Source: Yamagishiella unicocca
Taxonomy: Eukaryota > Chlorophyta > Chlorophyceae > Chlamydomonadales > Volvocaceae
Assembly: GCA_003116995.1 (NCBI GenBank)
Contig: BDSL01000011.1
Span: 186,001 to 250,000 of the forward strand
Direction: 5' to 3'
Length of the DNA: 64,000 bases
How positions within the stretch are numbered: position 1 is the stretch's first letter; every line of letters starts with the position of its first letter. Positions 21,472-34,600 of this stretch are shown here, in pieces. The notes beneath the pieces are model-generated. The model ran no database searches. It saw nothing but the letters and a program-made list of their open reading frames with translations, and was not told the DNA's origin. A program made the translations under genes and the position numbers.

Positions 21472-24400
21472 TCACCTCCGCATCCGTGCCGAAAACGCAT
21501 TCCTACCGTGGGCCCTGGCATCGCGATTCGTCCCGGAGTACCGTTCTGCGAGAACCTCTCCCGCCACGATGCCCGCCAGCGTCACCAGAGCCATCAGGGG
21601 CGTGCTCCGAATCCACCCTGCCTGCGCGATCCCGCACAGCGCCGCCAGCCACGCTGCCAGCCGCAACAACAGCCCCGCCAGCAACGGGACGCCCAGCGAG
21701 CAGCCGACCGCCTTGCCGTACTCGCGCCAGCCCACCTCCCGCAGCCGAAGCAGCAGGTCCTGGAAGTCGCTCCCCTTGCACCAACCATCCAGTCCGAACA
21801 CCGAGAGGGCCGAAGAGCCAGCCTGCGAGTAGGCCGTGCCGATGCGGACGAGTCGCCTACCGCGCCGCCTTCGCGGGGACATGGACAACCCGCCTCCGCC
21901 TCCGCCGCTACTGCTGCCACCGCCGCCGCGCGTCTCTTCTGCTGCGTCACGGCGGCCGCTCGTCGCGCTCACAAGCACGTCCACCTTGTGGAGGTCGATC
22001 AGGCAGGCGGCGATGTACGACGCAGTGCGAGCCCACCCGGACGCGGTTGCGTGGTGCAACAGGTGTTCTCCCAAGCACATCAACCCGGCCGTGGGGAGGA
22101 GCCGCTGGAGCAGCTCCCGCACTTGCTGCAGCGCGCAGGCAGCGCAATAGGCCGCTGGGGTGGCGGCATTGTCAACAGCGGTATCCACAGCTGCATCGCC
22201 GCCGGCAGCCGGGTCCTCTGAGCCTTCCGGTGAACCCACATGGGCACCCAGCCGGCTGGTGCCGCTCCCAGCTCCGCAACCACTGCGGGTGCGGCCGTGT
22301 TGGCAGCAGCAGCGCTGCTGTCGTTCTCGCGCGTGTCTGTAAGCTCCTGCCGCGGCGTGCGCAATGGCTGCAGCAGAGGCTGCTCGCAGCCCGGCAAGCT
22401 GCTGCACGAACAGGCCCAGGTCGGTCAGCAGGTCTTCAAGGCTCGGGTTCGCAGCGCCAGCGCATTTATCCGCCAGGACTTGCTGCACCTCCTCGGCGAC
22501 CCATGGGTCATCCAACAGCAGCACGGGGACCGGCCGCTGTGCTGGAGCTCGTTGCGCGGAGCCCCTCACCTCCAGCAACAGAAGCCCCGGTCCCAGCCTG
22601 CTATCCGCGTCGTCCGTGCGCCCATGTGGCATGCAGACATCGCGCCAGAACGTGACGTGTCGGCGGCAGGATTCCCGCCGGCAGGGCTTGTGCGAAAGTA
22701 CAGCCAGTGCCGGTGCCGCGGCAGCGGGGACCATATACGAGTGGACGTACTGGTGGTTGTGTCGAAGCAAGACTTCCAACGATGTGTCACGGTTCGAAGG
22801 GCAGGCGCCGCCTGCACAGCACTGGGCAGCCGCTTGACCATGGCAGCCCGAATGCGCTGCTGCGTGCGCCTCGTCACGCTGGCCCTCATCAGAACGCGGC
22901 TGGTGCGAGAGTACGTGCTCTTCGCTGCCGGCACTGGAGCTGCCGAAGCAGACCGCAATCGCTACTTGGAGGCGCAGCAACTTCGCCGGATGGTGCTCCT
23001 CGCGCGGTGATGATGGCACCTCGGGCGGTGATGACGGCACCTCGGGCGGTGATGACGGCACCCGGGGCGCCACACCTGGCTGGCTGAGCTGCACGACCCG
23101 GGGCGCCACTGCTGCGACGCGGCAGCTGATGACGCACCCGGGGGGCGCAGCCCCCGGCCCCGCGACCGCCCCCGCCGTCTCTCGGCCTCCCTGGACGTTC
23201 ACCACGGCAGAGGTGGCGGTGCGAGCGGGAGGCTGCGCGCCCGCTGCTCCTCCGGCGCTGCGCCTCCGGGGTCCTGCGGGCCGCCACCATGGGGCCACGG
23301 CAACATGCCGCGCCCACCACGCCCACGTCACGGGGCTCCACCAGGGCCGCTGCAGCAGCGCCCCCCGCACCTCCGCCAGCGTCAGCTGTGGGTCCCTTGC
23401 CGCCGATTCGCTGCCCAGATGCCATGCCAGGGCACGCCACCAGCTGTCGGGTCCGCAGGCCACCTCGCCGGCCCACACCGCGCGGCGCCGCTCGACGGCG
23501 CCTCCGGCACCGCCGCTGGCCGCCAGCCCCAGCATCCGCCGTCCGCCGCTGGATACTGCCACGCCACCAGCGCTGAAGGCCCAGCTTGTGAGGACGCCCC
23601 CGCCGCCGCCGCTGCCCCCAGCGGGCGCGCAGATCGCCTCCACCGTGTCCAGCACCACATCGCAGCCGGAGCCACCTCCCGCCCGCACGTACGCACCCAC
23701 CTGGACGTAAGCAACACGGTTACGGTCGCAGTCTATAACGGTCGCAGTCTATAACGGTCGCAGTCTATAACGGTCGCAGTCTATAACGGTCGCAGTCTAT
23801 AACAGTCGCAGTCTTTAACGGTCGCAGTCTTTAACGGTCGCAGTCTTGCCTAGAGGTGTACCAGGGGCAGCCCGTGCCCCGACCCGCGCACCCATGTCAC
23901 AACGTTGCGCCCCCAGTCCTGCTGCATGCGGTATGCACTCGGGCGCCCCTCGGGCCCCCCCGCGCCAGCGCGAGAGGGCCCCACGTGGCAGCAAAGCCCC
24001 AACACCCGACAGCACGCCTACCAGGTAACGCCCGGCGCGGCTCTCCACCGCGTGCTGCAGCCGCTCCAGGGAGCCCTCCGATTGGTCCGTTGGCCGGACG
24101 CCAGGCAGCTGGGAGAACGATGGTAGGTGGTCAGACGGGCGTCAGACCGGCTTCAGAGCGTGCCATACAGTGCGGTTCAGTTTGCTTTTGTGGATTTTGG
24201 ACGTCAGCGGTGCTGCACCAAATGTGCCGTTGATCCGGTGCCGGGGTGGGAAGGTAGGTAGGAAGATGGGTGGGAAGGTGGGCGGGAACGTGGGCTGGAA
24301 GGTGTGCGCGGGACGACCCTCCCAGCACTACTCCAGCTCGCATCAAGCCTCCTAGGCGGCAGCGCCTCCACTGCCTGCGACCCCACCTCATCGAGGGGCT

Positions 24401-25099
24401 ACCAACACACGCCGCCGTACCTGAAAGCGGTTCACAGCCAGCCGCAGCATGGGCACGTACGGCAGCATCGCGGCCTGTACGGCCCGCGTCACGTGTAGCC
24501 CCCCCGCGCTCGGTATCCCGGCAGCTGCCCCAAGAGGAGCCCCGCCGATGCCGCCTGCACCGCCCTGCGGCCCTGGCGCCATGGCTGCAGCATCCCTTCT
24601 TTCGTCGTTGCCGCTGGCGCCCACGCCTAGGCTGGCTCCGGCGGAAGGCGGCTCGACGCCTGCTTCCCGTGCGCATCCTTGGTCCGCACCTGCGGCAGGT
24701 CCCGTCGTCGCATCTGACACTCTGACAGCCACTGCCGGTGCCAGCGCCACCACTTCAGCGACCGTCCCTGTTCCCTCAACCTTCGCTGCTGCAACTCCCG
24801 TCTGCAGCCTCCGGGTTGGTGCGCTGGATCCTGGAACCGCCGTACACACAGAAGCCGCGCCGCACCCGCTGGCCCCTTTGCCGCCACTCCGTCCATCAAT
24901 TACCGGCTCCGGCTCCGGAACCCTGGGCTGCGGCCGCGTGGAGAGCCTGGGCCGCAACCGCCCCAGCGCCAGAGCCCGGGACACGGGCGCAAGGGCCGCC
25001 AAGCAGCGCACCACCGCGTGCCGCAGCAGGAGCAACAACCAGAGCCACTGCGACTTGTTGCTGCTGGTGATGGTGCTGTTACCGAGGACATGGTTGGTT
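21472..25099 (-). CDS. Unrecognised large membrane-type protein
   Basis: Family not recognised. Three exons join in phase 0: about 25099-24421, 24108-24022 (29 codons, ending ESRAGRYL) and a single long exon 23700-21472 of 742 codons. The product, about 1000 residues, is rich in Ala, Gly, Arg and Trp. It has hydrophobic stretches near its start (QWLWLLLLLRHAVV) and C-terminus (LAALCGIAQAG, LMALVTLAGIVAGEVLAERY), suggesting a membrane protein. Tryptophan-rich parts such as PWWSPVTWAWWARH stand out. A VPSSPPE heptapeptide is repeated three times in the long exon. The 5' end above 25.1 kb is unresolved, and unrecognised introns inside the long exon are possible around the low-complexity segments. 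Confidence 0.55.
23006..23066. repeat. 21-bp coding repeat, about 3 copies
   Basis: Three units of ggtgatgacggcacctcggg plus one base, with small changes in the first. On the minus strand they give the VPSSPPE repeat in the long exon of the unrecognised gene. Confidence 0.8.
23716..23847. repeat. 16-bp minisatellite, 8 copies, intronic
   Basis: Eight copies at exact 16-bp spacing of a unit containing aacggtcgcagtctat. They begin just outside the acceptor of the exon starting at 23700. The last units differ by a T for A and a C to A change. Confidence 0.93.
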
Positions 25100-26523
25100 C
25101 TGCAAGGGAAGCCAGCAGCAGGGGTATGTGCTGGTACAGTCCCATCACGGCCGCTGTTTCACTTTGACATGCGTTTATTGTTTGCTTTAGCTCGTGCTTA
25201 TGCCGGTGGAACCTACGGCCAAAGCCGGAGGAGTACAGCATGCCGAGTGCAGGAACACACCGTTTCATGCGTCGCCCCGCGCAGCGCTGGCAGCGTAAAG
25301 TGCCGAGCGTGTCCGCCGGCGCCAAGCGTGTTTCGCCGCGTGCCACTGCTGCAGCCGCAGTCGCAGCAGGTTCCGCCCGTACGCACCGACAGGCGTTCCT
25401 GACAGGGGCAAGCAGAAGGCAAGGTGTGGCACCATTCCACCCCCTAGGGATATGCGGCGTGGGGCCGGGTTGCGCTGCCATGTGTAACAACTGTTGATCC
25501 CTCGCCCGAGGATGCCGGAGAAGGGATTGGCGTTCCGCGCACCAGCTGAGTTGGCATTCTTACAAAAGGAGTACGCGCTTCCCGAGGTTTTGCCCCTAGA
25601 CGAGCTTGTCAACCCAGCATTTAGGGCAAGAGGTAAACCGGCTTACCTTCCCTGGTGATTAGCTTACAAAGCTACCGGTATGAAGTCACAGCCATAAACT
25701 ACATGAAAGAATTGGCTGTGACAAAGAAGTGCGCTGTGATCCACTAATACCTAACTTCTACAGCGTAGTTCTGTATATGATGTGCGCAGACGTTTGGCTT
25801 TTGACATGAGACGAGTCCATTCCTGTACCTCCTGTACAGGTCTTATGCAGTAACATCACAAACTTTAATTGAATTATCGTCCTTACCTATTTTTTGGTAC
25901 AAATAAAGACGAGGTGTGTTTTACTAGGAAGCCGGTAGAAAGCGTTTTACAGGTCTATCGCTATTAAGGAAATATTTCCACACCACCATACTGCGTAGCT
26001 CCATGTATTTAGCTTTCAAAATCGCTAGCTGGGAAATCTTGGCACCATAGTGGAGGTCCTGCCTTTTAGGCGCCAAGGACGCCTTGCGGACAAATGGCTG
26101 GGACATCTTCAGGATCGTGCTGTTATTACAACAGCAGATGCTCCCTACCATCGGCATGGGAACCTCGTGTATCGGGGATGCGCAACCAACACGCCATGCA
26201 ATACTTGAAGGTGTGTGCGACACTGACAGGCCCAATCGAACGCACGCATGGGAAACTCAGCCTCATTGGAATGAGAGGAAGCCTGGACAGCTAGCCTATG
26301 GCGTTGTGGTGTGTGTTTCATCACATATCCATTCACCCGCCCTGTTCGCAAGCATCGTGTGCGCACTGCGCCCCGTGGGCGCGTCCCCGTGCCCCATGTA
26401 TGTCCACACGGCACATACAAACCCTCTAATTGAACGCTCGAAACGTCCCGGACCGTTGACCTACACTTGCTCCTACATCTTCCCAACTGGCCCGACCACT
26501 AACACGAATTCCCCGACCGCTAG
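25100..26523. other. Divergent intergenic region and unresolved 5' exons
   Basis: Lies between the 5' end of a minus-strand gene and the 5' part of the plus-strand RanBPM gene, so promoters of both are expected here. The first exon(s) of RanBPM, upstream of the SPRY domain, must also lie here but could not be fixed. A minus-strand frame at 25924-26110 (KISQLAILKAKYMELRSM and flanks) looks somewhat protein-like but has no partner exon. The 25.6-26.0 kb part is AT-rich. Confidence 0.45.
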
Positions 26524-29500
26524 GTGGACGGGGTGCGCGTTCGCTATGTGGGCCCCGGCGAGGATGACTCACAGGCAGCCACCATCCGCGCCAACTACCC
26601 TTTGCCCGCGGACTGCCCCCTCTACTATTTCGAGGTCAAGGTGCTCGACAGGGGCCAGGTGGGTGCAAGCAGTGCGTTTTCGGGGTACTGGATCTGACCG
26701 ACACCATTTCCACCCCGACTGCGGCTCCTGTCGGGACTATTTACCTTGGCTTCGAATATCGCTGTGGCACAACCGAACGAGTTAGCCCGCATACCGCGAA
26801 CCGGACCATGCAGTCAAGCGACCCAGATTGGATCTATGCCCTCCACCGCTTCCTTCAGCTTCGCGGCGCCTCTGTCTCGGGTCTGATGCTGTCTCTGCCT
26901 CTCTGCCTGGTGGGCCTGATGCTGTCCCTGCCACTCTGCCTGGTGGGCCTGATGCTGCCCCTGCCACTCTGCCTGGTGGGCCTGATGCTGCCCCTGCCAC
27001 TCTGCCTTGTGGGCCTGATGCTGTTCCTGCCACTCTGCCTGGTGGGCCTGATGCTGTCCCTGCCACTCTGCCTGGTGGGCCTGATGCTGTCCCTGCCACT
27101 CTGCCTGGTGGGCCTGATGCTGTCCCTGCCACTCTGCCTGGTGGGCCGCGCCCCTTTCACGCCTTCAGGACGGCTTCATAGGTGTGGGATTCTGCACCGA
27201 CGAGGTGCTCCTTTCCCGCCTGCCGGGATGGGACCCCCACTCCTACGGCTATCACGGGGATGACGGGTGCGTCATCGGGCAGCGCGAGGGACGATGGGGC
27301 CGGTATGGGTGGGATGGGAGGCTTGCGGCAATCGCGAGGGAGCGGAAGGTAGTTTCAGTTTACAGCCCGGCGGAAACTCCTTCGAGGCTGCCACGATCCT
27401 TTAGCTGGTAGACAGGGAGCGAACCGTGGTTCATAGAACCGCACACTGTAGCGCTATGTCCTCCAGCCCAGCCGCACCGCACCCTGCTGTAGCGCTATGG
27501 GCTACAGCAACCCACAGCTGCCTCGGTGCGGCCTCGTGGAGCCCAAGGGTGTGGAAAAACACAGCTCATTGACGGCCCCACCTCGCAGGCACGCGTTCGC
27601 GGGCAGCGGGTTGGGACGACCATACGGGCCGCCGTACACCACTGGTGACGTCATCGGTGCCCTGTACGACAAGGCTGAGCGCACCATCTCGTACTACAAG
27701 AACGGCGAGCCGCTTGGGGTGGCCGTCAGGGACGTGCAGGAGGCGTCGCCGCTGTTTCCGTGCGTGGGTTTGCGGACCAGGTGCGGAGGCGGGAGGGGTT
27801 ATGTCGGGATCAGCACCGGGGCCACGGCCTCTGCTGCAACGGGTGGCTCCGGTACATCTGCCTTACGACACGACCACGCAGACGTGCCAGACAAATGGCT
27901 TGTGTTCCTGCTGCCTGCTGCTACTGCAGGGGTGAGGACGTGGCCGCTTCTTTCGGGACGGGGGCGCCAGGGACGGGGCCCTTCCGCACCGACTTCGCGG
28001 AGATACGGGTACGCTGGCGGCACGAAAAGCGCTGCTTACGTTGCCAGGGGCCTTGGTCTTGGATTTGAAACGGGATAATAAGATTGGATGGAGAAGGGGG
28101 GTATATCATATGCATAGGAGGGGAGCAGGAAAGACGAGGGTCTTCCGCTTTGGGCTGGTCGGCCGGCTAGGTGTTGTTCATGACCATGGCCCGCATAGGC
28201 GGGGAAAGGCGGGGCGGTCCAGTGCCAGCCATCCTCACTTCGTGTCTTCCCGGTCCTTTCTCCTTGTGTCGGTATACGGGTTCCCCTCCCTGAACCTTTA
28301 TCATGGCCCAGGCCAGGTTCCAGCAGCGAGTGATGGCGTCGGTGCGCAAGGTGCAGCTGCCGCTGCTCTCCAGCCGCGGTACGGCACTGTTGCCCCAGCT
28401 CATGTACGACTACCTGCTGCACCAGCGGTACTGGCGTACAGCGGCCGTGCTGGGGCGCGATCTGCTCCGCTCGGAGGCCCAGCTGGACGAGCGGGAGCTG
28501 TCGGACATCACCGTACGGCAGCAATCGTACGACTTGGTGGCTTCGGGGCGAATCGACGAGGCGCTCGTATTGTTGCGCGACAAGTACCCTTCGGAGGTGC
28601 GATGCTACTGCCGTACATGCTGCCCCGGTTGCTGCCATGCATGCTGCCGTGCCTTCTGGTCGTTCCTCCTGTCGCTAGAGGCTCTTCATGTGGGTGCAGG
28701 GGCTTCCTGGGTATATTTCGTGTTTGGCCGACCATTCCCTTCGTCCCCAGCCTAGCTGACACCACCCCGCCTGGTGCTCCCATCCCCTACTGCTGCGCAC
28801 TCGGCGGCGCACTGACGCCGCAGCTCCTATCCGAACGACCCTCCCTGGACTTCCGACTCCGACTCCAAAAATTCGTGGAAATGGTAGCGGCGGCGAATGC
28901 GGCGACGCCGGTGAACGCCTCGTCGTTAGTCAGCGCCAGCGCGGCCTGCGCCGGTGGTGGGGAGCCGTCACAGCCGGTGACGACAAGCGCTTCAGGACAA
29001 CCCGCTCATGGCACCGACTCGGCTGCCGTACCCGCTGAACAGTCTGGGGGCTCGACGTCCATGGAAACGGCAGGGGCTGGCGAGACCCCTGGGTCAGGGG
29101 GGGAAACCACAGGGCCCGCGGCTGCGCCGACGACGCGGGAGATCTTGTCGTACGGCACTTCGGAGCTCTGGTCTCGCTGCCGGACTCCGACTGACCGAGA
29201 CCTCCTGACGGTGCGAGGGGCGAAGGCTCTGGATGGCGGCAACTACGCAGGCACGCAGTGAGGGTGACGTTCCCTTGTGGGTTGGCTCGCGGGTTGGCGG
29301 TCGGTGAAGTGTTGTCACAGCACGTCTGTGTCATGTCGCTCTCCTACGCTCCGTCCCGAGTCCCTTCCTTGCCCCCACCCACGCATCTCGCAGGACGCGC
29401 TGTCGCTGCTGGCCTTCACCGACCCCGCGGCGTCGCCAGCCGGCTACATGATGCGACCCGCGCACCGCGTGAGTGGGTGCGTGCCGCCTTGCGGTGGCAA

Positions 29501-30365
29501 GGGGGGGGATGCGCATCGTCGGAAAGGCAGGGCAGAAACAAGAGATGCAACGTGCGTCGTTGGGGCCGAACCGCTAGAAGTGATGATCGCGTGCGTAGCA
29601 AAATGCAAAATTATAGAAGGAAAGCGCTCGGGAAGGCATCGAGTGTGCGTTGAAGATAATCGTGATAAGCAAGCGAAGAAACCAATGAACAAGGTTGCGG
29701 GCGAGGTTTGGAGTTGTCCATGAGGCCGGTTGGGTGCGGTGCCTAGTTTGAAGTGCCTTCTTTCCCGCACCACCAGGTCTCTCTGGCGGAGGAGCTCAAT
29801 GGCGCCATGCTCACTTGCCGCGGCCTGCCTGCAACATCACCACTGGAGCGGCTCTACCAGCAGGCGTCAGTGGTGGTCTCGGAGCTGAAGCGGGGGGACC
29901 ATCCGCAGGTATGTTTGGCGCCCGCAGGGCCCGTATGAATGCGCAGTCCCATGCGATTGATGCTGTTTTTGGCGTCTGCGTTACCGGTATCCACGCAGCA
30001 CGTATGTTCTGAGGAGCCTGCCTGTGCGCACAGCTCGTGTGAGCCCTGTTCATTCGCTTAACCGAATGCCTGGCGGAACTGGTTGGTTGGCACTGAGACA
30101 CCAGCTAGCCAGCCAACGAACCAACCGGGTTGGTTGGCGGGCTGGCCGGTGTCTTAGCCTCGCGTTGCTGAGGAGATCTGGGATCCTCTCTGCTCCGTCT
30201 TCGGTCGCTGATCCCTTGCGCGTCGCTCCGTTGTCTGCACACATGCAGGCGCTCGCGCTGCCCGACACGCGAGCGATGATTCTGGAGCCGGCCCAGATCG
30301 TACAGAGCAACAGCAGCGGCCTCAGTGGGCGAGCGGGCGATGAAATGGACGCCATGACGGGCTGA
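26524..30365 (+). CDS. RanBPM (RanBP9/10)-like protein, SPRY-LisH-CTLH-CRA
   Basis: Homologue of RanBPM/Gid1, a scaffold subunit of the GID/CTLH ubiquitin ligase. Exons joining in phase: 26524-26658, 27169-27266, 27589-27780, 27930-28008, 28312-28596, 28824-29210, 29394-29468, 29777-29908, 30249-30365 (TGA). SPRY domain: VRYVGPGEDDSQAATIRANY, YYFEVKVLDRGQ, DGFIGVGF, LPGWDPHSYGYHGDDG, GRPYGPPYTTGDVIGALYD, ISYYKNGEPLGVA. LisH: LMYDYLLHQRYWRTAAVL. CTLH: SYDLVASGRIDEALVLL, LDFRLRLQKFVEMV. CRA: DALSLLAFTDPAASPAG, SLAEELNGAMLTCRGLP. A low-complexity insert rich in S, G, T and A splits the CTLH-CRA region. These exons give 499 residues; the N-terminal exon before the SPRY domain is missing from the model. 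The first intron is filled by a 33-bp repeat. Confidence 0.92.
26881..27145. repeat. 33-bp minisatellite, 8 copies, in RanBPM intron
   Basis: Eight units at exact 33-bp spacing from about 26881 (first copy diverged) to 27145, inside intron 26659-27168. Unit core is gggcctgatgctgtccctgc. Being a multiple of three it stays open on both strands and mimics a repeated protein (LMLSLPLCLVG). Confidence 0.95.
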
Positions 30366-31697
30366 ATGCGGACTACTGGCATGGGGGTTGCGAACCAGAC
30401 ATGCGGCATGGCCACCGTGGGGTGTCACGACTCACGAGGTGGCAGGAAAGGGTCACCTGTAACCATGGGGCAGAGGGCAGTATGGGCGGCAGGCTTGCAG
30501 GTGTAGTAGGCAATTAGGATGGTGTCCACACCCGCGCACTTGCAACGGTTAAAGCTGCCAGGACGTTGATGGTACAGCAACTGGGCCGAAGCTGGGCCTT
30601 GTGTTGGGTCGCGGCGCGCATGACAAGCAACCCTTGCCACCAGCATGATTGGACAGGGCATGCCTTGGGTTGGGCATAATGCAGGGCTACTACGAGATTG
30701 TATGATGGGGGAGAGGACGCGGGTCGCGTTAGTCTGGATGCGGCACATGTGTCGAACGGAGGGATACGGAGCATCGTTGTAAAATAGGTCGTGGGCAGAG
30801 AAGATGCAAGGGGACGCGAGGTCGATGGGAGCTATGGACCGACGCAGGATGCATTGGAAAGGTGGTGCACCACATTTGGAAGGCTGTGGCTATCTGATTC
30901 CGCAACACTTTCAACAGGCAGAGTGTAGGGGGCCCTGTAAAGGTTCTCGCAGATACTACATGCATATTGGAAGTCAGAAAGGTCGTTGCTGTCATTCAGA
31001 ATCGCGACCAGGTCTACAGTCTAGGCATTCAGGATTTAAAGAAAGTGCCTCTTCGGAAGGGTAAATCTGTCGAAAATGATTAACAACAAACGATGTTTTC
31101 GCAAATCGCGATTGGGCGAGCGTTTCGCCGTACACGATAAGAGCGCGCGACTCCAGTTCGTTATAGGACAAGAAGCTGCGTATTCCCTCACTCCTCTTCC
31201 ACCTCTCTTGCATTCGTATACTTCACTCAGGTGAGCGCGTCATGATCCGCTTTTGCTTGCAGGTCGCCCCTTGCCTTTACCATCCGTTGTTCATGGGCAC
31301 CGCATCTCAACATATGTTCCATAGGTGGATAATAATAATGTGGTAATGACCGAAATTTACGTCCGACCCATTGTGTGCAGGGACAAGAATGCAGGCGCAA
31401 ATGCAGCTCCGCTCGCCGCGCGCGGTAAGGACGGAGGTCGCAGCGATACGTATTATGATTAACATAATAGGTTTGATCACGATTGTTCATGCCTGCAGCG
31501 CCACTGATTCAGGGTCTTTAACGGCCGCAAGCGAATCGCACGAGTGAACGCTGGAGGCCTCGATTGACGAGGCTTCCAGAGTCGCTAACACAGATTATGC
31601 GTTACACAGGATTGGCTCGTAAACACAACCTACCCAAATTTTCCTGGTCGCCGCCTTGAAAAGCGCACGCCCCAACGCTCCGCATGTGCTTCCACAG
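30366..31697. other. Intergenic region between RanBPM and aldolase
   Basis: Holds the RanBPM 3' UTR, with a TGTAA motif at 30458-30462, the usual volvocine polyadenylation signal, 93 bp after the stop. The aldolase promoter and unresolved first exon should lie further right. No other gene was seen. Confidence 0.5.
30458..30462 (+). promoter_or_regulatory. Candidate polyadenylation signal TGTAA
   Basis: TGTAA is the known signal in Chlamydomonas and relatives. It lies 93 bp past the RanBPM stop in the right orientation. The motif is short, so chance occurrence is possible. Confidence 0.4.
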
Positions 31698-34600
31698 GCC
31701 AACTCGGGCCGCAATGTGCGCTCGCGTGTGCAGCCAAAGATTGTCTGCCGTGCCTTCAACTCCATGGAGGTACGGCAGTCCTGAGGGGGGGGGTAATTGG
31801 TGGGCCACCATAGCGATAACCCACTAGGACAGAGATATCATATGCGCCCTTTTGCAGGGTGTACTTAGTAGGTTTTAGGCTTTGGTGGGGAGCCTCCATC
31901 AAGGATGCTGGCGCCGCGGCGAGGGGTCGCACGGCACCATTGAGATGTTAAGGGGCAGGCGAAGCCTGTCCTCGGAGATGATGAAGTGCCCTACAACTGT
32001 GAGGCACTGCTTGGTGCATCAAAACCTGATGTGGATTGCCGCGTGGATCGAGAGCGCGTCCATGATAGCGTCACAGCACCACACGACTTGCGATACGCAC
32101 GCAGCTTAACGGTTGTTGATCTCTGGCCTTATGTCACACTCTTGTCCCACGCAGAGCCCGCTCGCCGAGGAGCTGAAGCAGACTGCTGCCTATATTGCCC
32201 AGAAGGGCAAGGGTATCCTGGTAAGTGGCGGGAGGGGTTCGGAAGGCAGGGATGGCAGCGGCGGTGCATTTTCATGTCATGCCGTAAGTGGCATGTGGGC
32301 CGGCCACCGGCACGGCATGCCGTATGGAGAGGTGTCGGTATGGGTCGGCCGCGAATACGGCAGGCCGTACGGATAGGCACCCAGATGCTCCGCCCTATTC
32401 CCAATCAGCCTTACCACCAGCAAGGCAGCGCTTAACACCGCAATCAGCCGAGTGGCTGGAAGGCGGTGTCGTCAAATTGATGCAGTCCATTACAAGAGGG
32501 TCTGAATGAGGATATGTGGGGATGACACAGGCTGCCGTTTGAGTGGGGACGGCACGGCTGCCGCCTGAAACGGCTGGGGGACGTTCGTGCCCTTTCCGAT
32601 CTGCAGTTGCGACGCCAGAGCTCTTAGCCTGCTTGCACCCATCGTTCAAGACCATTCCAAGCATCCTGCCAGCAGCAGCGACAGCAGAAGTAGTGCGATG
32701 CAATGCCTCAAACATGCATGAATTATGCATGATCGAGTCCTGGCAGGTTCACGAGCGCGCTCAGCGGCTCAAGCACATTACGTCCAGCGTCTCCACTTAC
32801 CGCCCTCCACTTCACCACCAAACACATCCGGCCGAATCTCCCTCCGGCTCCGCTGCCTATTCGCCGCTACCGCTCAGGCCTCAGACGAGTCCAACGCGAC
32901 CACGGGCAAGCGCCTCGAGACCGTCGGCATCGAGAACACGGAAGACAACCGCCGCGACTGGCGCCAGCTGCTGTACACCGCGCCGGGTGCGTTGGGGCGC
33001 GGGCATCCAGGGAGGGGCACGTGGGGGCGGGCATCCAGGGAGGGGCACGTGGGGGCGGGCATCCAGGGAGGGGCACGTGGGGAGCCCAGTCAGCTGCCTC
33101 CTCGCCACCTGCCGCCAACATCATCCCCGCGACCCGCTTCCCACCGTGGAAGGACATCACGCAGGCCTGGGCTCCAGGCACTTCTGTTCCCGGGTGTCAC
33201 AGCTGCCTCCAGTGCTGGCTAGGGCAGCCAGGCTAGGCACCGAGGACCACCTGACGGTGAATGACGCCACCTGCTCCCTGCTGCTCCTCCTCCCGCAGGT
33301 CTTGGCCAGTACATCAGCGGCGCCATCATGTTTGAGGAGACGCTCTACCAGAAGGCGCGCGACGGCACCCAGTTCGTCGACATCCTGCTGGCCCAGGGCA
33401 TCTACCCGGGCATCAAGGTGGACACCGGCCTGCAGGTGCGGAGGACGGGCCCTTCAGGAGGTGTGCCGTACGACATCGCAATACCGAAGGCAATGCTGCC
33501 CACGAATCGTTGGTTGGCACCCCCCTCGCACGGTGCTTTTGCGGCCATTCGGTAACTAGCCGGGACGGACGGACCGCCGAGCTGGCCCTCCCAGCGCCAG
33601 CAGGGTTCAGGCTTTGCTTTGACCGCGACCCCTCGCTGGGAGCTGCTCGTGTAACCCTCTCCCCCGACCTTCCTATGGAGTATCCAATTCCCCATCACCG
33701 CCCGCGTGCTCCCCATGCAGACGCTGCCTGGTGGCAAGGGCGAGACCACCACTCAGGGACTGGACAACCTGGCTGACCGCTGCAAGGCCTACAGGTACGA
33801 CCGTGCCAGGAGTGTGCCCACTGCTCTCCCTTCTGAGCCTTGGGGACATTGTGTGGGCAGTGCGCATGCTCCTTTGGAGCCGCGCCCTGTCTTCGGTCCA
33901 TGGGCCGGCCGTGCTCATTTAGCATCGAGGCTTCTCTTCGCCAGCTTGCCATGACCTCGTCTTCTTGCCAAACCCCCCACCATCGTCTCCCCGCCACCCC
34001 TCCCTCGGTTGCACAGGAAGCAAGGCGCCCGCTTCGCCAAGTGGCGCGCTGTGGTCAAGATCGGTGAGGCCGGCTGCCCCTCCACAACCGCCATCCTCGA
34101 GAACGCGCACGGCCTGGCACGATACGCCCAGATCTGCCAGGTGCGCCGGGGAAGGGTCGGTTAGCGGCCATGACAAGCGCACGCGCGGAGGCGACAGCAA
34201 TGGGGTCCGCCCATCCCACTTCCTGCCGTTCGTCGTGCTGTGTTGTATACCCGGCACCTATCACAGCGCGCAGAGACGCACAGAGCCACAGTCGCTGCGA
34301 GGGGACGGTAGCGACGGAACATCTCAACATCGTTGTTGCTGATGCGCCAACCACGCCAATGACGTCAACGCACTCCACCCACCCACCCCGGTTTTTTCGG
34401 GCATCCACGGGTGTTCCTCGAACCCCAACCATCCCGTCCCACGTCCCGCAGGAGAACGGCCTGGTGCCGATCGTGGAGCCGGAGGTCACTCTGGGCCCCG
34501 GCGACTACTCGATCGAGGAGACCGCCTTCTGGTCGGAGCGCGTGTACAGCCACGTCATGCGCCTGCTCAACGAGTACGGCGTCGTACTCGAGGGCATCCT

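Noticed and set aside
21444..22655. 403-codon plus-strand frame
   Set aside because: Antisense to the long minus-strand exon; composition is Arg/Pro-rich, as GC-rich shadow frames are.
26782..27263. Repetitive frames on both strands with LMLSLPLCLVG or GTASGPPGRVA repeats
   Set aside because: They are the 33-bp minisatellite in the first RanBPM intron; SPRY exons flank it.
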